Notes: generated from the letters alone by a model not told the origin. DNA of 64,000 nucleotides from JALEFZ01 sp964564415 (GCA_964564415.1 CAZMAV010000007.1:1-64000), one strand, 5' to 3'. Counted from the first letter of the stretch, positions 1-9,540 are shown. Made by a program: numbers and translations.

Positions 1-20
1 GCTTAGGGCTTAGATAGAAT

Positions 21-46
21 CCAAAATCGGTGATTTTGGGTTTTTT
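21..46 (+). terminator. Hairpin plus T-run, possible intrinsic terminator
   Basis: CCAAAATC (21-28) pairs with GATTTTGG (32-39) around a 3-base loop and is followed by a G and six T. It reads rightwards and may end a gene lying outside the window. It could equally be part of the decayed insertion sequence. Confidence 0.4.
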
Positions 47-255
47 CACAGACTGCCATTGGGGCGGTTGGCATTTCCGTTGGCTTTTTCCTCGGCCAGA
101 TGGGCGTCCATCTCCCCTTCCAGGCTGGCCTCCAGCCGCCGCTTGAGCAGCGGAGCCAATACCCCGTCGCTGCCTTCCAGAGGCTTGCCTTCACGAAGCT
201 TAGACAGCGCCTCCGCTTCGAAGGCCCCAAAATCAAACGAATCTTTTTCTTTCAT
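46..255 (-). pseudogene. Truncated IS256-family transposase, N-terminal fragment
   Basis: The 69-residue reading frame carries the typical N-terminal signature of IS256 transposases: a leucine-rich stretch 'LSKLREGKPL', then a 'GVLAPLLKRRLEA' helix, then 'EMDAHLAEE'. Full-length members are about 400 aa and carry a DDE catalytic triad, all of which is missing here. The frame stops right after the point where the family continues with a conserved Arg/Asn/Gly segment ('NRPNGSL'), so the stop is a break and not a natural end. Most likely a dead remnant. Confidence 0.65.
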
Positions 256-259
256 TTTC

Positions 260-299
260 CTGTGTCAGTTCTGCAGTTAACCTTTTTTGACTGACACAG
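260..299. repeat. Short inverted repeat at the IS remnant end
   Basis: CTGTGTCAGT at 260-269 is repeated inverted as ACTGACACAG at 290-299, separated by 20 bases. 'TGTGTCA' is a common core of IS256-family terminal repeats, so the outer copy probably marks the original end of the element. Confidence 0.5.
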
Positions 300-531
300 T
301 TAGTTGGATGATCCCAAAAACAGTATATCTCATTCTCGATTTTTTTAAAAATCACTCCAATTTTATAAATGATTTAGGTTGCTTAAAGTAAGCTGGGGCA
401 TTTGTATAACTTATACCTAATTTAAGTTGTAATTTTTAGCAAAAAACAATGTTATTAAATACCAATCAATCTAGGGCCATGAAAATAGCCTCCAACTTCC
501 AATTGTTATGAGGCAAAACTAATATCAAGCA

Positions 532-1368
532 TTGAAAGAAACCTACATTGAAACGCTCATCGAAGCTCCTGCCGAGCTACACGAGGTGCTCATCGCCCTT
601 CTTTCTGAGGCAAACTATGAGGCCTTTGAAGAGGAAGATCACTCATTAAAAGCATTCATTAAGGAGGCAGATTTTTCACTGGAAAGAGCAGAACAAACCC
701 TGGAATTCCTGAGCCACGAGTTGGGAAGTATTTCTCATCGGCCCCTGCCCCTCATCAATTGGAACAAGGAGTGGGAATCCAACTATCAATCTGTCCAAAT
801 TGACGATTTCTGCCAGATTGTCCCCACCTTCAGGGAGGCGGAACCGGGATACACCCATGCCCTTTACCTCGATCCCAAAATGGCTTTCGGGACGGGACAC
901 CATCAGACTACCCGCCTGATGATAAGGCAGATGCGCCGCCTGTCACTCGAGGAAAAGGCCCTCCTGGACATGGGCTGCGGGACGGGAATTCTTGCGATTT
1001 TGGGCCGAAAAATTGGCGCAAATCCCGTTTGGGCCATCGATATCGACCATTGGAGCGAAGAAAATTGCCGCGAAAACTCAAGTCTGAATCAGGTCTCTGG
1101 AATAGAAATTGCGCTTGGTGATGCGAAGGCCATTCCAGATATGACATTCGATTGCATACTTGCGAATATCAACCTCAACGTCTTGCTTGAGGATATTCCC
1201 ACCTATGCCAGACACCTGAACCCCGAAGGAAGCTTGATCATCAGTGGATTTTGCCTTCCCGACATCCCTCAGATTGAAGATGCGTATCGAAGTGCAGGCT
1301 TGAAGCTCGCACATCGACAAGACGAAAGCGAATGGGTCTCCCTTGCATTAGTGAAGCGAAAGCCTTAG
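532..1368 (+). CDS. prmA: Ribosomal protein L11 methyltransferase PrmA
   Basis: SAM-dependent methyltransferase expected to trimethylate lysines of ribosomal protein L11 in the cytoplasm. The 278-aa product has the PrmA layout: an N-terminal ~90-residue substrate-recognition domain, then 'FGTGHHQTT' around residues 120-130, the SAM-binding glycine loop 'LDMGCGTGIL' near 145, an acidic residue closing the second strand ('AIDID'), and the catalytic-region 'LANINLNVL' near 210. The start is a TTG at 532; the nearest upstream ATG (508) runs into a stop after four codons. No clear Shine-Dalgarno is seen, which is usual in Bacteroidota. It stands alone, 123 bp ahead of the next start. Confidence 0.93.
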   Translation: MKETYIETLIEAPAELHEVLIALLSEANYEAFEEEDHSLKAFIKEADFSLERAEQTLEFLSHELGSISHRPLPLINWNKEWESNYQSVQIDDFCQIVPTFREAEPGYTHALYLDPKMAFGTGHHQTTRLMIRQMRRLSLEEKALLDMGCGTGILAILGRKIGANPVWAIDIDHWSEENCRENSSLNQVSGIEIALGDAKAIPDMTFDCILANINLNVLLEDIPTYARHLNPEGSLIISGFCLPDIPQIEDAYRSAGLKLAHRQDESEWVSLALVKRKP

Positions 1369-1491
1369 TTGTAGTAGTATAAAGGTAAAGGGAAGGGAAG
1401 GTCGCATTCCCTCAATCCTTATCTACCTGTAGTTTCTTTGAAACCATTTTTCCCTTTTCCCGGTCGAAAAGGGCTAGAAATACGGACACAG

Positions 1492-4400
1492 ATGAATAAC
1501 AAACTTTTGGGCATCTTAAGCCTTTTCATGTTGACCTGCTCAGGTCTCCTCGGTCAGGGTAGGATCGTCTCCTATGACACCGTCCCCGAGGTATTTATTC
1601 AACAATTTGCAGAAGAACTCACCCAAAATGGCCAAGAAGAAGGAGCGAATACCGCCCTCCAACTTCAGACCATGTGGGAAAATGGGATGATTTCAGAAGA
1701 CGAAAAGCAGAGCTTTATCCGTCTGACCAATCTCATGGCCAGCAAGCGCTTTAGCACCTATGGGGGGTTGGAACCCTTTACGAGAATTTTTAACAAGCTA
1801 AAAGAGCAGAATCCTAAGGTTTTCATTCCTATTGAGGATTTTATGACCGTCTCGGAGACTTCTGTCAATGAACTTAAACCTGAGCGAACACTCAGGTTTT
1901 ACCAGATTTTAGCGGAATACCAGAAAAACGGCTTTCCCATTTCGCGGAGAAATTTCTACTGGGAGCTAAGTCAGAGTGATCCCAAGCTAAGCTTTGAAAC
2001 CCTAGATGCCGGAGACCAGACCTATCAGGGACCTGTCTTCGAATATGGCCTTACCGACCTTCGCTACCAGAGTTCCAGGCATAATGACAGTACCCGAATT
2101 CGGGAAACCAGCGGGAAGTTTTATCCCCTTTCCATGACCTTCGTGGGTGAGGGTGGTCGAGTTGACTGGGCCAAGGTAGGCCTGCCCGCAGATCAAGTGT
2201 ATGCCTTCCTGGGCCCCTATACCTTCAACCTCAATTACGGCCTGATCAAAGTAGATACCGTCGAGTTTTACTACCGCGACCTTATCCAGGGTCCGCTCAA
2301 GGGAAAATTTGAAGATAGAAATGTAGGATACAAAAGCCTTAAAACCGCCAATTATCCCTACTTCAAAAGTTATCGCGGGGGAGTGGTGATTGAAAACCTC
2401 CTTCCAAACATCCGCTATGAGGGAGGTTTTTCTATGAAAGGCATGCGCCGGATCGGAACCTCCTATGACTTGGTCAAGGAAAAGGAAGAAACCAAGGAAA
2501 GTGAGTTCCTGACGGGTAGCATCCTTATCGAAGAAGAAGAAAAAATCAATGAATGGGACACTTCAGAGGACAGTTGGGACAGTTTTGAAGAAAGTAATTC
2601 TTCCTTCGATTCTGATGACGAATACGAGTCATCCGAGGACCCCTGGGCTACCGTTTCCGAAGATGGAGGCTTCACCTATGACGCCGGCGGATGGGGCGAC
2701 CTACCCCCCGCGGTGGAGCATATCCCCGCCAAGATGGAAATTCAACGAAAGAGAGAGACTGTCCTAAAGCTCTCCGGAGAGGCCTTCGTCCTGGATGATG
2801 AAAATATGGTAGGCAAAAAGCTGGAAGCCATCCTTTACACCTCTGATAAGGATAGCCTCTACCATCCCTCTATGGATGCCCTTTATACCAAAAACGACTC
2901 TACCGTAACCCTCAAAAAGCCCAAGAGGAGCGTCTATGCCAGAATTCCTTTCACCTCCTCCTACCATGAATACTTTCTCTATTTTGAGACCATTCGGTGG
3001 AACCTGACCAAGGATGAGCTGGAATTTACCGCTTTCATCGACAAGGAAAATAAGATTTCGGCCATCGAGTCCTACGACTACTTTACCAAGACCAGGTACA
3101 ACAAATATAAGGGCGTCCTCAAGTTCAATCCCATTGGGGCCCTCTACCGCTACGCCGTCAATCATGAGGGGGAGGACATCTATTCCTCAAGCATCATGAA
3201 GGAGTTTCGCCTGATGGAAGACCTGACGGCCTTCGAGCGCTCCCTGCCCCAACTGGAAGGAGATGGCTTTATCCGCTATGATAAAGTAGCCCAAAGGATC
3301 ACTCCCCTCCCCAAGCTCTATACCTACGGCCGGGCCGCCATGAAAAAGAAGGACTTCGATGCCATACAGATCATTTCAAAGGTGGACAGCGGCAGCCACG
3401 CCAAACTCAACCTCGACAACATGGAACTCTCTGTGAGTGGGGTGCCCTACTTTTCCCTTAGCGACTCGGTATTTTTGCGCATCATTCCGGCTAAGGAAAA
3501 TGTAGTGGTGGAGCAAAACAGAAACCTTAGGTTTGGAGGGGTAGTCGCAGCAGGAAGGCTCAACTTTTATGGCAATGACAGCCTGCAGAGCTTTCATTTT
3601 GACTACGAATCCTACCGCATCCTATGTGATTCTCTCGATTCCATTCGATTTGTCCTCAACCGAAGTCCTGAACCGGGTGTAGAGGAAAATCCGCTGGAAA
3701 AAGCCCTTAGCAATACAGTATTTGAAGGGGTGACAGGAGCCATTCACATTGATCATCCCTACAACAAAAGTGGGGAGAAGGATTATCCCTTCTTTCCTGT
3801 CTTCGATTCCTACTCGAAATCCTACCTGTACTGGGCCTCGCCCGAAGTGGAGGGAGGGATATATGCCAAAGACAAAATGTACTTCGCTGTTGACCCCTTT
3901 GTCTTGGACAGTTTGGAGACCTTTGATCCCACCAACCTCCAATTTGATGGACAGTTTTACTCCTCTGAGATTTTGCCGACCATCAAGCAACGGCTTCAGG
4001 TCATGGATGACTTTACCCTTGGATTCAAAAAGGCAACACCCGATCAGGGATACAGCATCTATGATGGAAATGGGGTCATCAAGGGAGACATCATCCTGGA
4101 CAGCAAGGGCCTGCGCAGCGATGGCACCCTGGAATACCTGGGAACCGTGGCGAAGAGCGACTCCTTCGTTTTCCACTTTGACTCGGTCATGGCGACGGTC
4201 AACTATTTCAACATGAAAAAGGGCTATCGAAAAGGGGTATATTTTCCGGAGGTAAATGCAGCTACCGCCGAATATAAATGGAACACCAAAGACTCCACCC
4301 TTTCGATCAAATCCAAGAAGTTGGAAAATCTTTCCCTCTTTGAAGGGGAAGCGGAATTCTCCGGGGAACTGAAAATCTCCGAGTTGGGCATGGTCGGCGA

Positions 4401-6297
4401 CGGTACCATCAAACTCGGCCAGGTACAGATTGAAGGAGACTCCATTGTTTTCTCTCAAATGGACTTTTACGCCAATCAAGGTACCTTCATCATTACCGAT
4501 GAAGAATATCCCGACGACATCCACTTTATCGCTGATGAGGTAAATATCAATTACGATGTGAAGGAGCACCGCTCGGTTTTTAACTCTAAGCACAAGGACT
4601 CGGCTAAGTTGGCGGTATTCCCCCTCCACCAGTACGAGACCAACCTGGTCAAGGGAACATATGTCCGCAATACCTATGACCTTCGTCTGGAAAATGACGG
4701 AGATCCTACCAATCCGCATTTCATGGTTTCCACCCACCCTGCCATGGATTCCCTCAAGTTCATGGTCGGCTCCGCCTACTACGATATCCTGGACAAGGAA
4801 ATTGAGGCCTTTGGGGTCAAAGAAATGCTGATTGCCGATGCTGTCATCAAGCCAGACTCGGCCTTTGCCGTGGTCGAAGATGGGGGGTACCTTAAGCCTC
4901 TGCAAAATGCCACCATCAAGGCGGATCAAGATTCAGGCTTTCACCGAATCTACGAAGCGACCGTCCGGGTCAACTCCCGCAATGACTACACCGGTTCTGG
5001 TAAGTACGACTACATCGAGGTAGACGGAAAAAAGCAGTATATCGAGTTTAATGACATAAGGGTCAACAGCGACTACACCTCTGTGGCCTCCGGTGAGATC
5101 AGCGAAACGGACGAATTTTACCTGACCGAGCGGATTTTTTTTACCGGAGATGCTCGCCTGGATGCCTCGAGGAAATTCTTGGAATTTGAAGGAGAAGTAA
5201 AAATCGAATCCGAAAACGAGGCCTTCTACGGAGTCTGGTTTGACTTCCAGCGTACCATCGTGAACCCTGACTCGGTCTTTATCCCGATTGCAGAGGACCT
5301 CTCCAATGACATTGGGGAGAAGTTGACCGCCGGACTCAACTACTATCCGGAGGGACGTTCTTTTTACTCCACCTTCCTCCAACCCAAGGAAGACCAGGAT
5401 GACAAGGTCGTACTTTCTGCCAGTGGAGGTTTGACCTTCGACCGTTCTAAGAGGGAATTCAGGGTAGGTACCCGCCAGAAGATTCTGGGTAAGGTCTACA
5501 AGGGATCTACCGTAGCCTTTAATGATGAAGCCCAGACCATCACTTCCAGCGGCTTCCTTGAGTTTCCCTATGATTTTGAAGATAAGACGATTGCCATTAA
5601 GATGGCTGGTGATTGGAAGGAAGACCTTCGCAAGCGACAGCTTTCTACAAACCTGGTCATGGGCATCGACATAAGTGTCATCCCCGAAGAGGCACTGGCT
5701 AAGTTGGCCCAGACCTTTGCCTACATGACCGCCAGCAGTGCCAAGGACATCGACTTCAATCAGCGTTCCTTCCTGGAGTTAGCGGCTGAACTTCTGGACG
5801 AAGAGAGCAAGACCGAGAAAGAGACCCAAAAACTGGTCCAAAATGTGGCCAACTCCTTGGTTTATACCGACATCAAAATGGCCGAACAGCTGCCTTTTAC
5901 CCTCTTGATCAGTGGAGTAAACTTTAAATATGACCGCCGCCTGCGCACCCTATACTCGGATTCTGAGATAGGATTGATCGGCATCAATGGCAATCCCATC
6001 AACAAAAAGGTGAATGCCAAGGTGGTCTATAAGTTTGGCACCATCTCAGCCGAAGGGGTGAAGCAGTCTGATAGGCTCATCGTCTACATGGAAGTAGATC
6101 CCTTTAACTGGGTATACTTCAACTTTGAAGATGAGGTCATCTACACCATTTCCTCTTACTATGATGAGTACAATGCCATCATCCAGGAGGAGGTCGACGG
6201 AAATAAATCCAACGACGGATTTCGGGTAGATCTGGCCGATGAAGGGGAAAAAGTACGCTTCCTCCAGGAATTCGTACAAAAATACATCAGAAACTAG
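1492..6297 (+). CDS. Very large exported protein of unknown function (1601 aa)
   Basis: I do not recognise a named family. ATG 1492 is preferred over an upstream TTG at 1438 because it begins a clean signal peptide (basic start, 'LLGILSLFMLTCSG', then 'LLGQG'). The mature protein is dominated by alternating beta-type segments with many 'GxGxI' and 'FxGExxI' patterns, most regularly at residues ~850-1100 and ~1180-1400. A very acidic Ser/Asp/Glu linker lies around residues 345-390. There is no C-terminal T9SS tail and no predicted C-terminal anchor. Rhythmic beta patterns of this kind occur in periplasmic lipid-bridge proteins (AsmA/TamB/LptA-like) and in beta-helices; that is inference only. 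A GC-rich hairpin follows it. Confidence 0.8.
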   Translation: MNNKLLGILSLFMLTCSGLLGQGRIVSYDTVPEVFIQQFAEELTQNGQEEGANTALQLQTMWENGMISEDEKQSFIRLTNLMASKRFSTYGGLEPFTRIFNKLKEQNPKVFIPIEDFMTVSETSVNELKPERTLRFYQILAEYQKNGFPISRRNFYWELSQSDPKLSFETLDAGDQTYQGPVFEYGLTDLRYQSSRHNDSTRIRETSGKFYPLSMTFVGEGGRVDWAKVGLPADQVYAFLGPYTFNLNYGLIKVDTVEFYYRDLIQGPLKGKFEDRNVGYKSLKTANYPYFKSYRGGVVIENLLPNIRYEGGFSMKGMRRIGTSYDLVKEKEETKESEFLTGSILIEEEEKINEWDTSEDSWDSFEESNSSFDSDDEYESSEDPWATVSEDGGFTYDAGGWGDLPPAVEHIPAKMEIQRKRETVLKLSGEAFVLDDENMVGKKLEAILYTSDKDSLYHPSMDALYTKNDSTVTLKKPKRSVYARIPFTSSYHEYFLYFETIRWNLTKDELEFTAFIDKENKISAIESYDYFTKTRYNKYKGVLKFNPIGALYRYAVNHEGEDIYSSSIMKEFRLMEDLTAFERSLPQLEGDGFIRYDKVAQRITPLPKLYTYGRAAMKKKDFDAIQIISKVDSGSHAKLNLDNMELSVSGVPYFSLSDSVFLRIIPAKENVVVEQNRNLRFGGVVAAGRLNFYGNDSLQSFHFDYESYRILCDSLDSIRFVLNRSPEPGVEENPLEKALSNTVFEGVTGAIHIDHPYNKSGEKDYPFFPVFDSYSKSYLYWASPEVEGGIYAKDKMYFAVDPFVLDSLETFDPTNLQFDGQFYSSEILPTIKQRLQVMDDFTLGFKKATPDQGYSIYDGNGVIKGDIILDSKGLRSDGTLEYLGTVAKSDSFVFHFDSVMATVNYFNMKKGYRKGVYFPEVNAATAEYKWNTKDSTLSIKSKKLENLSLFEGEAEFSGELKISELGMVGDGTIKLGQVQIEGDSIVFSQMDFYANQGTFIITDEEYPDDIHFIADEVNINYDVKEHRSVFNSKHKDSAKLAVFPLHQYETNLVKGTYVRNTYDLRLENDGDPTNPHFMVSTHPAMDSLKFMVGSAYYDILDKEIEAFGVKEMLIADAVIKPDSAFAVVEDGGYLKPLQNATIKADQDSGFHRIYEATVRVNSRNDYTGSGKYDYIEVDGKKQYIEFNDIRVNSDYTSVASGEISETDEFYLTERIFFTGDARLDASRKFLEFEGEVKIESENEAFYGVWFDFQRTIVNPDSVFIPIAEDLSNDIGEKLTAGLNYYPEGRSFYSTFLQPKEDQDDKVVLSASGGLTFDRSKREFRVGTRQKILGKVYKGSTVAFNDEAQTITSSGFLEFPYDFEDKTIAIKMAGDWKEDLRKRQLSTNLVMGIDISVIPEEALAKLAQTFAYMTASSAKDIDFNQRSFLELAAELLDEESKTEKETQKLVQNVANSLVYTDIKMAEQLPFTLLISGVNFKYDRRLRTLYSDSEIGLIGINGNPINKKVNAKVVYKFGTISAEGVKQSDRLIVYMEVDPFNWVYFNFEDEVIYTISSYYDEYNAIIQEEVDGNKSNDGFRVDLADEGEKVRFLQEFVQKYIRN

Positions 6298-6327
6298 GCC
6301 TCGGATTGATAGATAATGCTTAATTTT

Positions 6328-6358
6328 CCGGTCGCTTGATAGAGATTCAGGCGGCCGG
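6328..6358 (+). terminator. GC-rich hairpin after the large exported-protein gene
   Basis: CCGGTCGC (6328-6335) pairs with GCGGCCGG (6351-6358), including one G-T pair, and is followed by an AT-rich ATTATTATTTATT tract. It could terminate the upstream transcript, or act on translation of the next gene, whose ATG is only 15 bases downstream. Confidence 0.45.
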
Positions 6359-6372
6359 ATTATTATTTATTC

Positions 6373-6882
6373 ATGGAAATTCCATCTATTCCACCCCTCC
6401 GATGCCCCCATTGTGGAGCCCACAACAAGGTATTTGTCAACCAGCGATGTGTCAACTGCAAGATCGCCATGATGAGCGATTGGGAGTTCAAGTCAATGAA
6501 CGAGGAGATCAAACCTCTGGCCGCAGACCTGCGCATGAAGCTCAATGACCTGGAAGCTGGCAAAAAAAGCATACAGATTCTTCCTCAGATACAACTTTTG
6601 ATCACCCAACTCAAACCTTATCAAGAAAACCGAGACTGGCTAACTACCTACCTCAAAGAGGTGGAAAGTAGCCTGGCTCCCATGCAGGAAGCTTATGACC
6701 GCTATAAGAAGAACCTGCGCATGTTTTATGTGATCCTGGGAGTCCTGGCATTGGCTCCCCTGGCCGCCCTGCTGATGAAGGCAGACATGACCTTGATTCT
6801 CCTGTTGGCCCTTCCTGTTCCAGCCTGGTATTTGCTGGGAATCCGGGCGTATAAGCGAAGATTCAATTTTGAAACTCATTGA
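6373..6882 (+). CDS. Zinc-ribbon membrane protein, unknown function
   Basis: This 169-aa protein starts with a probable zinc ribbon: CPHC near residue 12 and a second Cys pair 'CVNCK' near residue 27. A helical, coiled-coil-like region (residues ~45-110, rich in Leu/Gln/Glu) follows. Two adjacent membrane segments come near the C-terminus ('FYVILGVLALAPLAALL' and 'MTLILLLALPVPAWYLLG', residues ~115-155). The ribbon would lie in the cytoplasm. Its stop overlaps the TTG of the next gene by four bases (TTGA), so the two are probably translationally coupled. No family name is assigned; a role in envelope biology is inferred only from the exported neighbours. Confidence 0.75.
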   Translation: MEIPSIPPLRCPHCGAHNKVFVNQRCVNCKIAMMSDWEFKSMNEEIKPLAADLRMKLNDLEAGKKSIQILPQIQLLITQLKPYQENRDWLTTYLKEVESSLAPMQEAYDRYKKNLRMFYVILGVLALAPLAALLMKADMTLILLLALPVPAWYLLGIRAYKRRFNFETH

Positions 6883-7361
6883 CTATCTATCGGATCTATC
6901 TGGGATTGCTGTCGATTTTCCTTGTTATTCCCCTACAGGGTCAACCCGGTAATGCCAAGCTTTACCAACAACTCTGGCAGCGAGAACTGGACTCTCTGGA
7001 TTTACAATTCAACCAGGTCAAGGGGGAAAATGCCTTTTTTCCGGAAGTCTCCACCGACAGCAGTTTTTCCTGGTCTTTGACCTTATTTCCTCCTAGCCTA
7101 AGTTATAAAAAGCTCCGCCCAGGTCTGTTTTTGCGAAGTTTTTCTCAAAACTACCAGTTGGAAGGTGAAGGCATCCGAAGCGGGAGACTGCTCTACGCGG
7201 ATTCTCTGAGCAAAAAAGACATGAAGCAGCTCATTAGGATCAGTCCTCAGGGTCTTAAGGGGGAAAGTCCTACCCTAGCAAATCGCTACTTGAGGCCAGG
7301 AGCCTGGATTTTGGTCAGCACAGGGACTATTTTGGGATTGTTTTACATCAGAAGCAGGTAA
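6879..7361 (+). CDS. Small exported protein, unknown function
   Basis: A 160-aa product with an N-terminal signal or anchor segment ('IYLGLLSIFLVIPLQGQ') and a second hydrophobic stretch at the C-terminus ('AWILVSTGTILGLFYI'), ending in 'RSR'. The middle part is polar and has no recognised motif. The start is a TTG overlapping the previous stop (TTGA), and its TAA shares one base with the ATG of the next gene (TAATG). It is thus the middle gene of a tightly coupled three-gene operon, 6373-9142. Function unknown. Confidence 0.7.
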   Translation: MTIYRIYLGLLSIFLVIPLQGQPGNAKLYQQLWQRELDSLDLQFNQVKGENAFFPEVSTDSSFSWSLTLFPPSLSYKKLRPGLFLRSFSQNYQLEGEGIRSGRLLYADSLSKKDMKQLIRISPQGLKGESPTLANRYLRPGAWILVSTGTILGLFYIRSR

Positions 7362-9142
7362 TGAAGAGAAGAATATCATGGGCCATCCTATTCGTTTTTA
7401 TCGGAGGACTGCTGGGAAGTTGTGGCCAAAAAGCCAGCCCTCAGGGGGGACCCAGGGATGAAAAACCTCCGGAGGTGGCCGATACCGAACCCAGGGACTC
7501 TACCCTAAATTTTTCGGGAAATTCGATGAAGTTTTCCTTCAACGAAACCATCCGCAAACCCACTTACGGAAAGGAGATTTTTATTTCCCCCTTTATCGAA
7601 CGCCCCAAAATCACCAGAAGCGACAACGCCAAGCGCTTAAGGATAGACATTGATGAGGAGCTTCGACCTCAGACCACCTACCTCATCACCCTCAACGGAA
7701 TCCAGGACCTCAACGAGGGCAATGCGATGGAGGAAACCTATGTCCTTGCTTTCAGCACCGGAGACCAATTGGATAGCATGGAAATCAAGGGAGCTATTTT
7801 CTCTCCGGAGATTGGCAAAGCACCAGAAAAAATGACGGTCTTCCTTTTTGACCCCGACAGCATCCGGCGGGACAGTTTTACCAATGTCAGGCCTGCTTAC
7901 ATCACCAAAAGCGGTGAAAATGGTGATTTTTCCTTCAGGTACCTCCGCAATACCCCATATCGCGTCCTGGGTGTCAAAGACGAGGACCAGAGCAATACCT
8001 ACAACAATCCCCTGGAGAAAATCGCTATAAACCCTGATTCCCTGGTGAGCTTCGATCAGGACTCCACCAATTTTACCACCGTGAAACTCTATGCCTTCCA
8101 GCCGGACAACAAGCTTCCTGCCTTGCAGACCAGTGCCTGGATCAGCGACTCTACCCTGCGCCTTCGCTTCAACAAAGGTCTTCGCGTAGATAGCCTGGAG
8201 CTTTATGTTAGCGATACCCTCCGTGTAGATAGCCAGCAGATCGAGACCTTCACTTATTTCCAGGAAGAAAAGGTAGACCTTCTCCTCCACCTGCCTCGCA
8301 GCGAGGACAGCCTCCGCAACATTCACCTCTACGGCCTAAGTGATAGCCTGGGACGGAAACTAGATACCCTGATAAGTGTCCCTAGATTTCCCTACGATAG
8401 CAGTTCGCAGACCCTCCTCAGCGAACCCAAACTTCTCGTGGAAGAGGGAGCCTGGGAATTTGTCCTCCCCCGACGTTATCGCAAGGAAATGGATTACTTT
8501 ATCCTAACCGATACTGCCAAAGGGGAAAATCGGGACAGCCTGGACCTGGAAGTCCGCCAAGAAGGCTTTAGGGTCAAGATCGCTCCTGCCACGCCACCGG
8601 ACAGCCTGATGCCTTTTTACCTTTTTGCTTCGCGAGAACTGAGGGCCACCCGTCCCAGAGACAGCGTAAAATATTCGCGCTATACCCTTGATTGGTTTGA
8701 TCCCAGCAGCTTTGGCACCCTGAGTGGCGCAGTCAGGGTGGACAGTCCTTTTGCTCCTCCTATCGTCCTTCAATTGCTAAATGAACAGAAGAAAATCGTG
8801 AGGACGGCATTTGATACGACTTTTTCTTTTGCCTTTCTCCCTGCTGGAAACTACAGCACAAGAATCATCCTCGATCGGGACAGCAACCGGGTTTGGACTC
8901 CCGGCAACCTAACAGAGAGAAGACTCCCGGAAAAAATCTTTACCCCCGCAGGAGGGGTTGAAATTCGGGAAAACTGGGATTACGAAGACTATGAAGTAAT
9001 CGTGGGCAAGGCTCCAGCCAAGGAAAAGCAGGCAACTCAGCAATCTGAATCGCAAACCCAAGGAAACAAAACAGGAGATCAGGAAAAGGAGGAAGGCAGA
9101 AAGCCTGGACTTCCAGGAATCCCTCTCATCAAGGATCGTTAA
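7361..9142 (+). CDS. Ig-like (Big_5/SbsA-type) domain lipoprotein
   Basis: A 593-aa lipoprotein: the signal peptide ends in a lipobox around 'GGLLGSCGQ' (Cys about residue 20), followed by 'PQGGPRDEKPP', a stretch typical of a widespread Bacteroidota lipoprotein family. Residues ~35-130 form a Big_5-type Ig-like domain ('DSTLNFSGNSMKFSFNE'), with later beta-rich domains to ~545 and a Lys/Glu/Gln-rich low-complexity tail. Probably anchored in the outer membrane. No enzymatic motif is seen. Its ATG overlaps the upstream stop by one base. Confidence 0.85.
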   Translation: MKRRISWAILFVFIGGLLGSCGQKASPQGGPRDEKPPEVADTEPRDSTLNFSGNSMKFSFNETIRKPTYGKEIFISPFIERPKITRSDNAKRLRIDIDEELRPQTTYLITLNGIQDLNEGNAMEETYVLAFSTGDQLDSMEIKGAIFSPEIGKAPEKMTVFLFDPDSIRRDSFTNVRPAYITKSGENGDFSFRYLRNTPYRVLGVKDEDQSNTYNNPLEKIAINPDSLVSFDQDSTNFTTVKLYAFQPDNKLPALQTSAWISDSTLRLRFNKGLRVDSLELYVSDTLRVDSQQIETFTYFQEEKVDLLLHLPRSEDSLRNIHLYGLSDSLGRKLDTLISVPRFPYDSSSQTLLSEPKLLVEEGAWEFVLPRRYRKEMDYFILTDTAKGENRDSLDLEVRQEGFRVKIAPATPPDSLMPFYLFASRELRATRPRDSVKYSRYTLDWFDPSSFGTLSGAVRVDSPFAPPIVLQLLNEQKKIVRTAFDTTFSFAFLPAGNYSTRIILDRDSNRVWTPGNLTERRLPEKIFTPAGGVEIRENWDYEDYEVIVGKAPAKEKQATQQSESQTQGNKTGDQEKEEGRKPGLPGIPLIKDR

Positions 9143-9153
9143 ATAAAATATTC

Positions 9154-9366
9154 ATGGCAGACGGCAAAAAAAGAAGCGACATCAAAATCGGGCAGGAAGT
9201 AGCCATCGTGCAAAAACATCATCAGCCCAGCGGCGAGCTAACGGAGGGTTTTGTCAAGAAAATCCTGACCAATTCCTCTACACATGCTTATGGCATCAAA
9301 GTCATGCTGGAAGGCGGGGAGGTAGGTAGGGTAAAATCCATTCTTTCGGAGGAAGACTTAGATTGA
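9154..9366 (+). CDS. YwbE family protein (DUF2196)
   Basis: A 70-aa basic, cytoplasmic protein of the YwbE family. The whole length matches the family plan: 'IKIGQEVAIVQKHHQ', then 'LTEGFVKKILTNS' and 'HGIKV'-type residues ('AYGIKVMLEGG'), then a C-terminal 'GRVKSI'. The fold is expected to be a small KOW-like barrel; the biochemical role is unknown. It begins 11 bases after the preceding lipoprotein gene and may be the last gene of that operon. Confidence 0.85.
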   Translation: MADGKKRSDIKIGQEVAIVQKHHQPSGELTEGFVKKILTNSSTHAYGIKVMLEGGEVGRVKSILSEEDLD

Positions 9367-9518
9367 GTTGATTTAAAGGGAAAGCTTGGGAAGGGTAAAG
9401 GGTTGGATTTCTGATTTCTTCTCCATTTCAATATCCAATTTTTTAGAGCCTCACCTGACTTAACTTAGGTCCAGGTTGCGATTCATTCCTCATGGTCCGA
9501 CCTTTACCCCTGACTCCT

Positions 9519-9526
9519 TATCTTTG
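9519..9526 (+). promoter_or_regulatory. Bacteroidota-type -7 element (TATCTTTG)
   Basis: An exact match to the TAnnTTTG -7 consensus of Bacteroidota lies 14 bases upstream of the ATG at 9541. No good TTG -33 element is seen at the usual distance. The gene behind it is a pseudogene, so the promoter may be a relic. Confidence 0.45.
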
Positions 9527-9540
9527 AATAAATCCACCTT

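Larger units (their letters stand above)
46..300 (-). mobile_element. IS256-family insertion sequence remnant (one end)
   Basis: This is one end of an IS256-type (mutator-family) element. It contains the first ~70 codons of a transposase reading leftwards, and upstream of that a short inverted repeat around 260-299 that looks like a terminal end (ACTGTGTCAG form on the minus strand). The rest of the transposase is not recognisable before the window edge: the frame closes at position 46 and the sequence beyond does not resemble the family. The element is therefore probably inactive. The outer boundary near 300 is inferred from the repeat; no target duplication can be checked because the other end is missing. 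Confidence 0.6.

Noticed and set aside
3622..4929. A 435-codon open frame on the minus strand inside the 1601-aa gene
   Set aside because: It is antisense to a continuous, better-supported gene with a signal peptide. Its product has no recognisable domain and its codon pattern mirrors the forward gene.
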